Below, one piece after another: positions 46,131-53,655 of a DNA stretch of 64,000 nt. Within the stretch, counting starts at the first letter, position 1. Every line of letters begins with the position of its first letter. The notes beneath the pieces were generated by a model. That model searched no databases, was not told where the DNA came from, and worked only from the letters and a program-made list of their open reading frames with translations. The stretch is from Hydrogenophaga sp. (GTDB lineage Bacteria > Pseudomonadota > Gammaproteobacteria > Burkholderiales > Burkholderiaceae_C): contig NZ_JAABRQ010000005.1 in assembly GCF_011390835.1 (NCBI RefSeq), forward strand, positions 1 through 64,000, read 5' to 3'. Position numbers and translations under genes: made by a program.

Positions 46131-46227
46131 GGCCCGGCAGAGCCGGTTCCGCGGTTCCCTGAGCCAACTTCCCTTCCGGCGTGGCGTGCCTGTTCTCAGG
46201 ATGCGGTGGAACCGGCTTTGCCGGGCC
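46131..46227. repeat. 20-bp imperfect inverted repeat
   Basis: 46131-46150 and 46208-46227 are reverse complements at 19 of 20 positions (GGCCCGGCAGAGCC... against ...GGCTTTGCCGGGCC), with 57 bp between. The region 46053-46286 is otherwise a GC-rich intergenic stretch without a gene. The repeat resembles the palindromic intergenic elements common in Comamonadaceae and may end both flanking convergent transcripts. Confidence 0.65.
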
Positions 46228-46286
46228 ACTTGCATTGCCTCCTTGAGGGTGGGACGGCCCGAGCAACGGGCCGGCGCGGGGATGGG

Positions 46287-46850
46287 TCAGGCGTCCAGCC
46301 GCTTGCGCGCCCGGTGCAGGCGCACAAACAGGCTGTCCTGGCTGATACCCAGGCGCTCGCACACCACATCAGTTGGTTCGTCGTTGAGCACGCGCCATTC
46401 CATCACTTCACGCAACCCATCGGGCAACTGTTGAATGCGGGCCATCACCAGGGCCAGCCGTTCGCGCTGCTCGGCCAGGTCATCAGGCCTTGGCGCGCCG
46501 CAAACCTGCTGGTTGTTGGATTCGCCACTTTCGTCTTCATCACTGTCAAGGGCGCTGTAGCGCACGCGGTCGCGGATCAGGTCGACCAGCTTGTTCTTGA
46601 GGATGCCGACCAGCCAGCTTCGCAGCGCGCTGCGCCCGCCAAACCGGGCACGGCCGCCGAGCACGACTTCAAACACGTCGTGCACCACGTCTTCGGCCAG
46701 TGCCGGGTCGTGCAGCTTGCGCCGTGCAAAGCGCACCAGGTAATCGCGGTGCTCCAGCACCTCGTGCCAGCACAGGCCGCAGGTCGGGGAAGGAGAAAGC
46801 AGTGCGGCTGAGGTCATGGCGGGGTCCGTGTCGGGTGGCGATGGGTCCAC
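46287..46850 (-). CDS. ECF-type RNA polymerase sigma factor
   Basis: The product is 187 residues from the GTG at 46850 (ATG at 46817 is an alternative). Region 2 is at about 40-110 (AEDVVHDVFEVVL, RSWLVGILKNKLVDLIRDR) and region 4 at about 135-186 (LPDGLREVMEWRVLNDEPTDVVCERLGISQDSLFVRLHRARKRL). An acidic linker (DSDEDESGESNN) joins them. It redirects RNA polymerase to a special promoter set. No anti-sigma gene follows: the stretch downstream is a GC-rich repeat and the next gene is convergent. Confidence 0.9.
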   Translation of the reverse strand: MDPSPPDTDPAMTSAALLSPSPTCGLCWHEVLEHRDYLVRFARRKLHDPALAEDVVHDVFEVVLGGRARFGGRSALRSWLVGILKNKLVDLIRDRVRYSALDSDEDESGESNNQQVCGAPRPDDLAEQRERLALVMARIQQLPDGLREVMEWRVLNDEPTDVVCERLGISQDSLFVRLHRARKRLDA

Positions 46851-46952
46851 TGTGCAGGCCGGGCATCACAGCCACCTCGCATAACCTCACATTTGCATCA
46901 CATCGCGCCCGGGTTCGGCGTAAGAATGGAGCGTGAACCCCGACCTAAGCCC

Positions 46953-47690
46953 ATGACCGAGCCCAAACGCATCCTGGTGGCCGAAGACCAGACCGACATC
47001 CGGGACCTGCTGGTGCTCAACCTGCGCGCGGCCGGTTATGCGGTGAGCGAGACCCGCGATGGTCTGTCGGCACTGGCCTTGCAGACCGAGGCGCCCTGCG
47101 ATGTGCTGGTGCTCGACCTCATGATGCCGGGCCTGGACGGGTTGGAGCTGTGCAAGACGCTGCGTGGGCGCGGCGACACCACGCCCATCCTCATGCTCAC
47201 CGCCAAATCCACCGAGCTCGATCGCGTCCTGGGTCTGGAGCTGGGCGCAGACGACTACCTCACCAAGCCGTTTTCGCTCGCCGAGCTGATGGCGCGCATC
47301 AAGGTCCTGCTGCGCCGTGCCGATCAGCTGCGTGCTGCGCTGGCAGCACAGGCCGCGCCCAGCGACGCGGGCGCGGCGCTGGTCAACGGCGAGCTGGAGA
47401 TCCAGCCCATCAAGCGCCAGGCCCGGGTGCGCGGCCGGGCGCTCGACTTCACCGCGCTGGAATTCGATCTGCTGATGCACTTCGCGCAGCACCCGGGTCA
47501 TGTGTATTCGCGCAGCCAGCTGCTGAGCGCGGTCTGGGGCTACAGCCACGACGGCTATGAGCACACCGTAACCACCCACATCAACCGCCTGCGCGCCAAG
47601 CTGGAAGACGACCCGCTCAGGCCGGAGTTCATCCTCACGGTGCGCGGCGCGGGCTACAAGATGCGCGAGCGCCCGGGCGCCGGCACATGA
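46953..47690 (+). CDS. OmpR-family response regulator
   Basis: The product is 245 residues from the ATG at 46953 (ATG 46926 is also open). The receiver has the acidic pair Glu11-Asp12, phosphoacceptor Asp55 (LDLMMPG) and Lys105 (LTKPF). The C-terminal winged helix (about 140-240) ends VTTHINRLRAKLEDDPLRPEFILTVRGAGYKM. It overlaps the sensor kinase gene by 4 nt. Its targets are unknown. Confidence 0.93.
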   Translation: MTEPKRILVAEDQTDIRDLLVLNLRAAGYAVSETRDGLSALALQTEAPCDVLVLDLMMPGLDGLELCKTLRGRGDTTPILMLTAKSTELDRVLGLELGADDYLTKPFSLAELMARIKVLLRRADQLRAALAAQAAPSDAGAALVNGELEIQPIKRQARVRGRALDFTALEFDLLMHFAQHPGHVYSRSQLLSAVWGYSHDGYEHTVTTHINRLRAKLEDDPLRPEFILTVRGAGYKMRERPGAGT

Positions 47691-49231
47691 CGGTCCGCGC
47701 CAAGATCGCCCTCACGATCCTGTTCACCGGTCTGCTGACCGCGCTCGGCGTGGTGCTGGCGTTGGTGCTCGCTTACGAGCGGTTTGAGCACGAGTCGAGC
47801 TACTACCGGGCCGACGCCTTCCTCAAACGGGTGACCGAACAGCACAGCGACCTGCTGGGCATGAAGGCGCGCTTCGGCGAGGACTTTGACAGCTTCCTGG
47901 CCAATCTGGTGCTCTACGAGCCCGACACCCAGCTCTACCTTCTGGACCCGCAAGGCCGGGTGCTCAGCTCCACCGGCCAGACGCCACTGGCGGCCGATTT
48001 CCGGGTCAACATGGGACCGGTGATGCTGGCCTCGGGCAAGGAACCCATGCCCTACGTGCTGGGCGACAACCCCGAGCGCATGGACGCACGGGTGGTGGTG
48101 GCGGCGCGCGCGCTCAAACCGATGTCGATCGCCCCCGACCCGCCGGTGGCCGGCTACCTCTACCTGGTGAGCCGCCCGCGCGGTTTCACTGCAAGCCGCA
48201 GCGCTGCGCTGCACAGTGCGCTGTCGCAACCGTTTGTGCTGCTGATGCTGGCGGTGGTGGCCTTGTCCACCGGGCTGGCAGCCTGGATCACCGCCACCGT
48301 CACGCGCCCGCTGACCCGCCTCACCGCCTCGGTCAGCCGCATCCGCGACGAAGGTTTGCAAGACAAGGTACCCCTCGCCGCCAACGACGCCGACGCTCCC
48401 TGGAACCTGCCCGATGCACGCGACCAGCACAACGAGTTTGGCCAGCTCTCGCGTGGCATCGGCGCCATGTTGCAGACCCTGCGTCAGCAATGGAGCACGC
48501 TGCGCCGCCTCGACCACTTCCGCCGCGAAGGCGTGAGCAACCTGTCGCACGACCTGCGCTCACCGCTCACTGCCACCAGCGCCTGCCTGGAAACACTGGA
48601 CAACCGGTGGCAGGGCGATCCAGCCCGCGACGCCGACCGCGAACTGGTGGCGGTGGCGCTGCGCAACACGCACAACGCAGCGCGCCTGGTGCAAAGCATG
48701 GGCGATCTGGCGCGGCTAGACGAGCCGGCGTTTGAGCTGAAAACCGAGGTACTGGACCTGGGCGAGCTGCTCGACGACGTGATGATCCGCTTTGCCGAGC
48801 GGGCGCGTCAGCTGGGCGTGACGCTGTCCACCAGCAACCCAACGGGGCAGTCCCACAGCGCCGCCCTGGCGCGGGTGGATGTGCAGCTGATCGAGCGAGC
48901 GGTGGCCAACCTGATCGACAACGCGCTCAAGTACGGAGGCGCGGGCGGCGCGATCGCACTGCGTGCGCAGCGGGTCGATGGCCCCGACGGTGCGCAGGCT
49001 CTGGTCACGGTGAGCGACCGCGGGCCAGGCATTGCAGCCGACGACCTGCCCCACCTCTTCGACCGCTTCTACCAGTGCCGCCGCCAAGTTGCGCCCGCCA
49101 CTGGCGAGGGCGGCAAGGGCCTGGGCCTGGCCATCGTGAAGCGCATTGCTGAACTGCATGGCGGCCAGCTGTCAGTAAGCAGCACGCCGGGCACGGGCAC
49201 GGTGGTGACGCTGGCGCTGCCAGCCGCCTGA
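47687..49231 (+). CDS. Two-component sensor histidine kinase
   Basis: The product is 514 residues. Transmembrane segments lie at about 8-30 and 182-204 and enclose a periplasmic domain of about 150 residues. HAMP is next (about 205-275), then His288 in SNLSHDLRSPL, the N box with Asn412 (LIDNALKYGG), DRGPGI and GKGLGLAIVKRIAELHGG. It phosphorylates the response regulator encoded just upstream. A segment of about 25 residues with Asp, Pro and Asn (228-250) inside the HAMP region is a slight oddity. Confidence 0.93.
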   Translation: MTVRAKIALTILFTGLLTALGVVLALVLAYERFEHESSYYRADAFLKRVTEQHSDLLGMKARFGEDFDSFLANLVLYEPDTQLYLLDPQGRVLSSTGQTPLAADFRVNMGPVMLASGKEPMPYVLGDNPERMDARVVVAARALKPMSIAPDPPVAGYLYLVSRPRGFTASRSAALHSALSQPFVLLMLAVVALSTGLAAWITATVTRPLTRLTASVSRIRDEGLQDKVPLAANDADAPWNLPDARDQHNEFGQLSRGIGAMLQTLRQQWSTLRRLDHFRREGVSNLSHDLRSPLTATSACLETLDNRWQGDPARDADRELVAVALRNTHNAARLVQSMGDLARLDEPAFELKTEVLDLGELLDDVMIRFAERARQLGVTLSTSNPTGQSHSAALARVDVQLIERAVANLIDNALKYGGAGGAIALRAQRVDGPDGAQALVTVSDRGPGIAADDLPHLFDRFYQCRRQVAPATGEGGKGLGLAIVKRIAELHGGQLSVSSTPGTGTVVTLALPAA

Positions 49232-49253
49232 GTTCGACAAGCGCGTCGGTGAT

Positions 49254-49279
49254 AATTGACGTTTACGTCAACGTCAATT
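49254..49279. promoter_or_regulatory. Long perfect palindrome upstream of the SDR gene
   Basis: AATTGACGTT (49254-49263) and AACGTCAATT (49270-49279) are perfect reverse complements with a 6-bp centre TACGTC. A nested TTGACG...CGTCAA dyad lies inside. It is 27 bp before the ATG of the SDR gene, so a bound repressor would block transcription or initiation. The motif resembles operators of the MerR-family LiuR regulator of branched-chain amino acid and acyl-CoA catabolism. Confidence 0.6.
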
Positions 49280-49306
49280 CCGACACATTCCCCGAAGGAG
49301 CATCCC

Positions 49307-50065
49307 ATGGACATTCAAGGCAAGGTATTCATCGTCACCGGCGGCGCATCGGGTCTGGGCGAAGGCACGGCGCGCATGCTCGCAGCCAACGGGGCGAAGG
49401 TGGTCATCGCCGACATGCAGGCCGACAAGGGCGAAGCGGTGGCCAAGGAAATTGGCGGTGCTTTCGTGAAATGCGATGTCAGTCAGGAGGCCGATGGACA
49501 GGCGGTGGTGGCCAAAGCCGTCGCCATGGGCAAGCTCATGGGCCTGATCAACTGCGCCGGCATCGCTCCGGCCGAGAAAACCGTGGGCAAGAACGGCGCG
49601 CATTCGCTGTCGGTCTACACCAAGACCATCATGGTCAACCTGGTCGGCAGCTTCAACATGATCCGCCTAGCGGCCGACGCCATGTGCAAGAACGAGCCCG
49701 AGGCCACTGGCGAGCGCGGCGTGATGATCTCCACTGCCAGCGTGGCGGCCTACGACGGCCAGATTGGCCAGGCAGCCTATGCAGCCAGCAAGGGCGGCAT
49801 CGTCGGCATGACGCTGCCGATCGCGCGCGACCTCTCGCGCAACGGCATCCGCAACATGACGATCGCCCCCGGCATCTTCGGCACGCCCATGCTTTTTGGC
49901 ATGCCGCAAGAGGTGCAGGACGCGCTCGCCGCCAGCGTGCCCTTCCCCAGCCGCCTGGGCACGCCAACCGACTACGCCAAACTCGCCCAGCACATCATCG
50001 AAAACGACATGCTCAATGGTGAGGTGATTCGCCTGGACGGCGCGATCCGCCTGGCGCCTCGCTGA
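49307..50065 (+). CDS. SDR dehydrogenase (3-hydroxyacyl-CoA dehydrogenase type II-like)
   Basis: The product is 252 residues of the short-chain dehydrogenase family. It begins [25 protein letters not shown] with the TGxxxGxG cofactor loop, then NCAG, Ser ([10 protein letters not shown]) and the YxxxK pair (YAASKGG). Overall it resembles HSD17B10/3-hydroxy-2-methylbutyryl-CoA dehydrogenase, an enzyme of isoleucine and fatty-acid breakdown. A GAAGGAG site precedes the ATG at 49307. Its stop abuts the stop of the convergent FAD-protein gene with no spacer. Confidence 0.88.
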   Translation: MDIQGKVFIVTGGASGLGEGTARMLAANGAKVVIADMQADKGEAVAKEIGGAFVKCDVSQEADGQAVVAKAVAMGKLMGLINCAGIAPAEKTVGKNGAHSLSVYTKTIMVNLVGSFNMIRLAADAMCKNEPEATGERGVMISTASVAAYDGQIGQAAYAASKGGIVGMTLPIARDLSRNGIRNMTIAPGIFGTPMLFGMPQEVQDALAASVPFPSRLGTPTDYAKLAQHIIENDMLNGEVIRLDGAIRLAPR

Positions 50066-51475
50066 TCAGACACCCTGAGCCGCCAGCTTCTGCAAGTTGG
50101 CCATGGCCGGCATGGCGGCAGCGCGGATCCGACCGAGCACCGCCAGCTTTTCGGTGTCGTCTGGCGAGGTCGCCGCGATCACCTTGCCGAAGCCGTCAAG
50201 CCGGCAGTCGCGGATCCAGCGACTGAGCGCCTTGTCCTGACCCCAGCGAAACTGGTTGGCCATGTTGGCCATGTTGCAGTGGAGGTACTGCTGCAGCTTG
50301 TGGGGGAACGGCACCGTGGCGCACAGCGCATTCTTGGTCGCGTCGTCCGGGTAGTGCGCTTCCACGTAGGCGATCAGCGCGGCACTGAATGCCGGCTGCG
50401 GCGCACGCACCAGCTGCGGCACAATGCGGTCGCCCTGAAAGATCGGGCTGCCCGGTCGGGGCTCTACCGCCGAGGCGGTGCAGTCGATGTAGAGCGTGCG
50501 AGGCGGCATGTCGACCCTGCCCTGGTCCAGCGCGAGACCCTGGCCATCGATGGCCTGGACACGGCCCATGCGGATCACCTGGGTGATGCGGCGCAAAGTC
50601 TCGATCTCGCCGGTGGACATGGTGGCGAAGTGGAACATGCTGGGGTGCACCGAGCGGTCAATGCGCATCATGATGCCGGCGGCTTCCAGCCGTTCAAACA
50701 GATCGTCCAGCGAGCTCGCTGCGGCAAACGCTTCCATCTGTGCGGCCTGGCCGCCCAGGGTCTCCTGGAAGAACTCCAGCCCGGGCTGGACGTGCAGCCG
50801 ATTGAGTAACCAGGAGTCTCGAGGCACTACCCAGTGGATGCTCTCGGGTCTGGCACCGCTGCCCAGCAGCCACACGCCCACGTCCATCGCCGTCTTGCCC
50901 GCGCCCACAATCACGAATTGTTGGGGGCGCTGTGCAGCCGGCTTCATCCACAGCTGAGGCAAGGCATTGGGCGGCACCAGGTCCACGCCGTCGGCCACCG
51001 CGAAGCGCGGGGTGTGGGTGGCGGGCACCGAGGTGCCGAAGAAGGTGGCGTCCACCGTCTTGCGGGCCACGCGCACCTGGGTTTCTTCGCCCGACAGCAT
51101 CGACACAAAACGGCCCCCGCCCAGGTAGTCACTCATGGGGTGGTAGCTCACCCGGCCGCTGGGCAGCAGGCGCTGGCGCATGACCGCGTCGAAATAGCCG
51201 CTGACCTCGGGGCCAGAGGCCAGCTCGTACAGCCCCTGGTTGACGCCGACGGCGTCCTTGCGGTTGCTGCCCAGCGGCAGCGAGTTCACGCCGTAAAACG
51301 CCGAGGGCTGGTGCAAAGCCACAAAGGCGTAGGCATCGTTCCAGTGGCCACCGGGCTTGCCGTGGCGGTCGACGATGGTGATGCGGGCGTCGGTTTCCTG
51401 CAGCAAGGTGTCGGCAAACGCCAGACCGACAGCGCCGCTGCCGACGACCAGGTAATCGGTTTCCAGGGTGTTCAA
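50066..51475 (-). CDS. FAD/NAD(P)-binding protein, monooxygenase-like
   Basis: The product is 469 residues. Two Rossmann motifs are seen: VVGSGAVGLAFA for FAD at 10-21, and VGAGKTAMDVG for NAD(P) in the centre. The overall layout resembles flavin-containing monooxygenases or similar flavoproteins. The substrate is unknown, and the gene is not in an operon that reveals it. It converges on the SDR gene with no gap. Confidence 0.78.
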   Translation of the reverse strand: MNTLETDYLVVGSGAVGLAFADTLLQETDARITIVDRHGKPGGHWNDAYAFVALHQPSAFYGVNSLPLGSNRKDAVGVNQGLYELASGPEVSGYFDAVMRQRLLPSGRVSYHPMSDYLGGGRFVSMLSGEETQVRVARKTVDATFFGTSVPATHTPRFAVADGVDLVPPNALPQLWMKPAAQRPQQFVIVGAGKTAMDVGVWLLGSGARPESIHWVVPRDSWLLNRLHVQPGLEFFQETLGGQAAQMEAFAAASSLDDLFERLEAAGIMMRIDRSVHPSMFHFATMSTGEIETLRRITQVIRMGRVQAIDGQGLALDQGRVDMPPRTLYIDCTASAVEPRPGSPIFQGDRIVPQLVRAPQPAFSAALIAYVEAHYPDDATKNALCATVPFPHKLQQYLHCNMANMANQFRWGQDKALSRWIRDCRLDGFGKVIAATSPDDTEKLAVLGRIRAAAMPAMANLQKLAAQGV

Positions 51476-51868
51476 GCGGATCTCCGGTGGACTGTTTCGC
51501 CACCGGGCGAATGCAGCAGCGGCCAGTATCGCAGCCTCACACCGGCTGGTCCGAGCTTTCAGAAACGCTCAAGAAGTCCCCTGTTTGTGCCTCTTTCCAC
51601 ACAAACGGCCTTTCACGGGTTGGGAAAAGTAGGCCAAACGACCCCAGTTGCAACACAATTTTTCTACCACCTCCGGGCCACACGAGCCCGCTGCCAACGA
51701 CCCGGGTGGTCGCCACCGCAACCGAGTGCCAACCACTCCCGATGTGGTGTCAAGGGCTAACCGCCAGCCTGGGACCGGTTTGCTGGCCGGGTGTGCTCGT
51801 TGAGGGCATGCCATTGGGTCGTGGAGTGACCGCAGGGCTCCCCTCCGGAATAGAAAGAAATCTGTCAG
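51476..51868. other. Intergenic region between divergent genes
   Basis: This stretch of 393 bp has no supported gene. It separates the divergent FAD-protein gene (minus) and the NTF2-like membrane-protein gene (plus). A dyad GTTTGTG (51583-51589) and CACAAAC (51600-51606) with a 10-bp spacer could be an operator. Open frames in it on either strand are Arg/Pro-rich and lack coding character. Confidence 0.5.
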
Positions 51869-52678
51869 ATGGAACGCATCAGGTACGCAATTGAAAAGGC
51901 CAGGGAGGCCGCCACTCAGCGCCGGCTGGGGCAAGCGCCCAGCGAAACGGAAGACGCGGCGCCCTGGGCGGCTGCGATGACGCCAAAAGCCTCGTCCGGA
52001 CCGGAAGCGCTGGCGCCAGATGGCCCCGGCCAACGACGGAGCTGGCCCACCATGCTCTTGCTGGGCTTGGGCGCGATGATCGCTGGATGGGCATTGTGGT
52101 CAACCCAGCAGGCTGCACCAGCGCCCGCCACCTCTTTGGCGAGCGCCGCGTCGCCGGCCGTGGCCCCCGCACCCAGCCCAAACGCTCAGCCAGTCCCCGC
52201 AGCGCCGCTTGAGGCCGACACACTGGTACAAGCGCCCGCCCCCAGCCCCGTGCAAGCCGCCGTCAGCGCTCCAGAGCCGATCAAGGCGCCGGAGGTCCCG
52301 CTGGAGGATCAGGTCACCCGCGCGGTGGAGTCCTGGCGCCAGGACTGGGCCGCCCGCAACATGATGGCCTACCTGGATCACTACGGCGAGGCGTTCACCC
52401 CTGCAGACGGCGCGTCTCGCCGGGACTGGATCGCCAGCCGCTACCGCAACGTGGGCGGGCGCACGTCCATCGAGGTGCAGATCAAGGATCTGCAGGTCCT
52501 TCCCCTGGAGGACGACCGGGTGCGGGTGCGCTTTTTGCAGGACTACGTCTCGGGCCATTACCGCGAGACCGCGCAGCCCAAGACGCTCGAACTCGTGCGT
52601 GGACCCGATGACCGCTGGCGCATCGTAGGCGAGTGGCAGGGCAAGGCACCGGCGCTCGCCGTGGTAGGCAAGTCCTGA
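51869..52678 (+). CDS. Single-pass membrane protein with NTF2-like C-terminal domain
   Basis: The product is 269 residues. The N-terminus MERIRYAIEKAREAA is a short amphipathic helix like those that open GspB-like and exopolysaccharide-export regulators (MxxIxxAIEKA). One transmembrane helix at about 61-77 is followed by a Pro/Ala linker of about 60 residues. The C-terminal domain (about 145-269) resembles NTF2/SnoaL-like domains found in some L,D-transpeptidase and pilus or export proteins (WRQDWAARNMMAYLDHYGEAF). The C-terminal part lies in the periplasm. The function is unknown. It is followed by a DUF2853 gene and, 1 kb on, an exosortase gene on the other strand. Confidence 0.72.
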   Translation: MERIRYAIEKAREAATQRRLGQAPSETEDAAPWAAAMTPKASSGPEALAPDGPGQRRSWPTMLLLGLGAMIAGWALWSTQQAAPAPATSLASAASPAVAPAPSPNAQPVPAAPLEADTLVQAPAPSPVQAAVSAPEPIKAPEVPLEDQVTRAVESWRQDWAARNMMAYLDHYGEAFTPADGASRRDWIASRYRNVGGRTSIEVQIKDLQVLPLEDDRVRVRFLQDYVSGHYRETAQPKTLELVRGPDDRWRIVGEWQGKAPALAVVGKS

Positions 52679-52812
52679 CCACCGATTGCTGCACAAAATA
52701 CTACTTTCAGCTTCCATTGCCAGGCCGAGTGCGGCACACTTGAACCACAGGGGTGAATACCGGCCCGCTGTCCCGTTCGACCCAGTCGATCCGTCCATCA
52801 TCAGGAGAAAAA

Positions 52813-53124
52813 ATGTCTGACTACCTCGCCGATGTCCGCAAGTACGCCCCCCAGGCCAGCGAAACCGCTGTCAATGCCATCGTCAAGTACTGCGGGATCG
52901 CCCTGCGCAATGCCGATTCATCGCTGGTCTCGGGCACCGACCCGAAAGAACTGGCCACGGTGCGCGACGGTTTCGCCGCCAAGAAGCTGGGCCTGTCGGC
53001 CGAAGCCGCTGACGCCGGCATTGCGCGCGTGGCGGAGAAGATGAAAGGTGTGAACCGCAAGAGTCGCGTCACCTTCTACTACCTGCTGGCCGAGGCCACT
53101 GGCTCGCTGGCCAAGCTTGGCTAA
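52813..53124 (+). CDS. DUF2853 family protein
   Basis: The product is 103 residues. It begins MSDYLADVRKYAPQASETAVNAIVKYCGIALRNADSSLVSG and is entirely helical, matching the conserved DUF2853 family of small cytosolic proteins of unknown function. AGGAG is 6 nt upstream of the ATG at 52813, whereas the ATG at 52753 has no ribosome site. A strong terminator follows 17 nt after the stop. Confidence 0.85.
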   Translation: MSDYLADVRKYAPQASETAVNAIVKYCGIALRNADSSLVSGTDPKELATVRDGFAAKKLGLSAEAADAGIARVAEKMKGVNRKSRVTFYYLLAEATGSLAKLG

Positions 53125-53141
53125 GCGCCTCAGGCAATTCT

Positions 53142-53170
53142 GAAAAACCGGTCAAATGACCGGTTTTTTC
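53142..53170. terminator. Terminator after the DUF2853 gene
   Basis: GAAAAACCGGTC (53142-53153) pairs with GACCGGTTTTTT (53158-53169) around AAAT. The A and T runs on both sides make it functional in both directions. Confidence 0.88.
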
Positions 53171-53213
53171 ATGGGCCTCTGTTTCCGCGGGTGCTGCCGT
53201 GCTCCCCCCGCAC

Positions 53214-53366
53214 TCAGCCGCGACAGGCCAGCACGTAAGGCGAGCTGTTTCCCTCGGCATCCAGCAAGGGCATGAGCTTGAGCGCCAGGATTTTGAGCAA
53301 CTGCACCGGCAGTCCACTGGTGAAGTCGTAGTTGTCGGCGTTCTCACCCGGCACAAATGTGTTGAT
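53214..53366 (-). pseudogene. C-terminal remnant of an unidentified gene
   Basis: The minus strand holds 50 codons that read as an ordinary coding C-terminus, NADNYDFTSGLPVQLLKILA followed by a hydrophobic helix and ending SPYVLACRG before TGA. Upstream it is cut by a TGA at 53367-53369. No start or upstream domain exists. It looks like the end of a gene whose front was removed when the AT-richer block containing the exosortase was inserted. The family was not recognised. Confidence 0.5.
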
Positions 53367-53655
53367 TCATCAGCACAACTGAGCCCGTGATCGGCTGCGA
53401 GGCTCGCTGCATCTTTCTGCGGCCAGTCGGCGATCCTGAGCAGGTCATCTGTGAAGCGAAGCGCCGACCAATGTCACCGATGGGGCTGGCCTGCACTGAC
53501 AGATCCGAGTTCGGCGCGACTCCAACACACTCACCCGCCAGTCCATACACCGAATCTCAAATAGCAGGGGCGGCGGCGACCATAGGGCTGGGCCCCCGCG
53601 CAGATCAAGAGGCAATCACTCAAAGACCCACACGATGCCCATACAAAAGTCAAAC
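53367..53655. other. Non-coding stretch at the edge of the exosortase block
   Basis: 289 bp between the gene remnant and the 3' end of the exosortase gene. Both strands contain short open frames (68-101 codons) with no ribosome site and no recognisable family. It may be a decayed boundary of an inserted segment. No transposase motif or terminal repeat was found. Confidence 0.4.
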
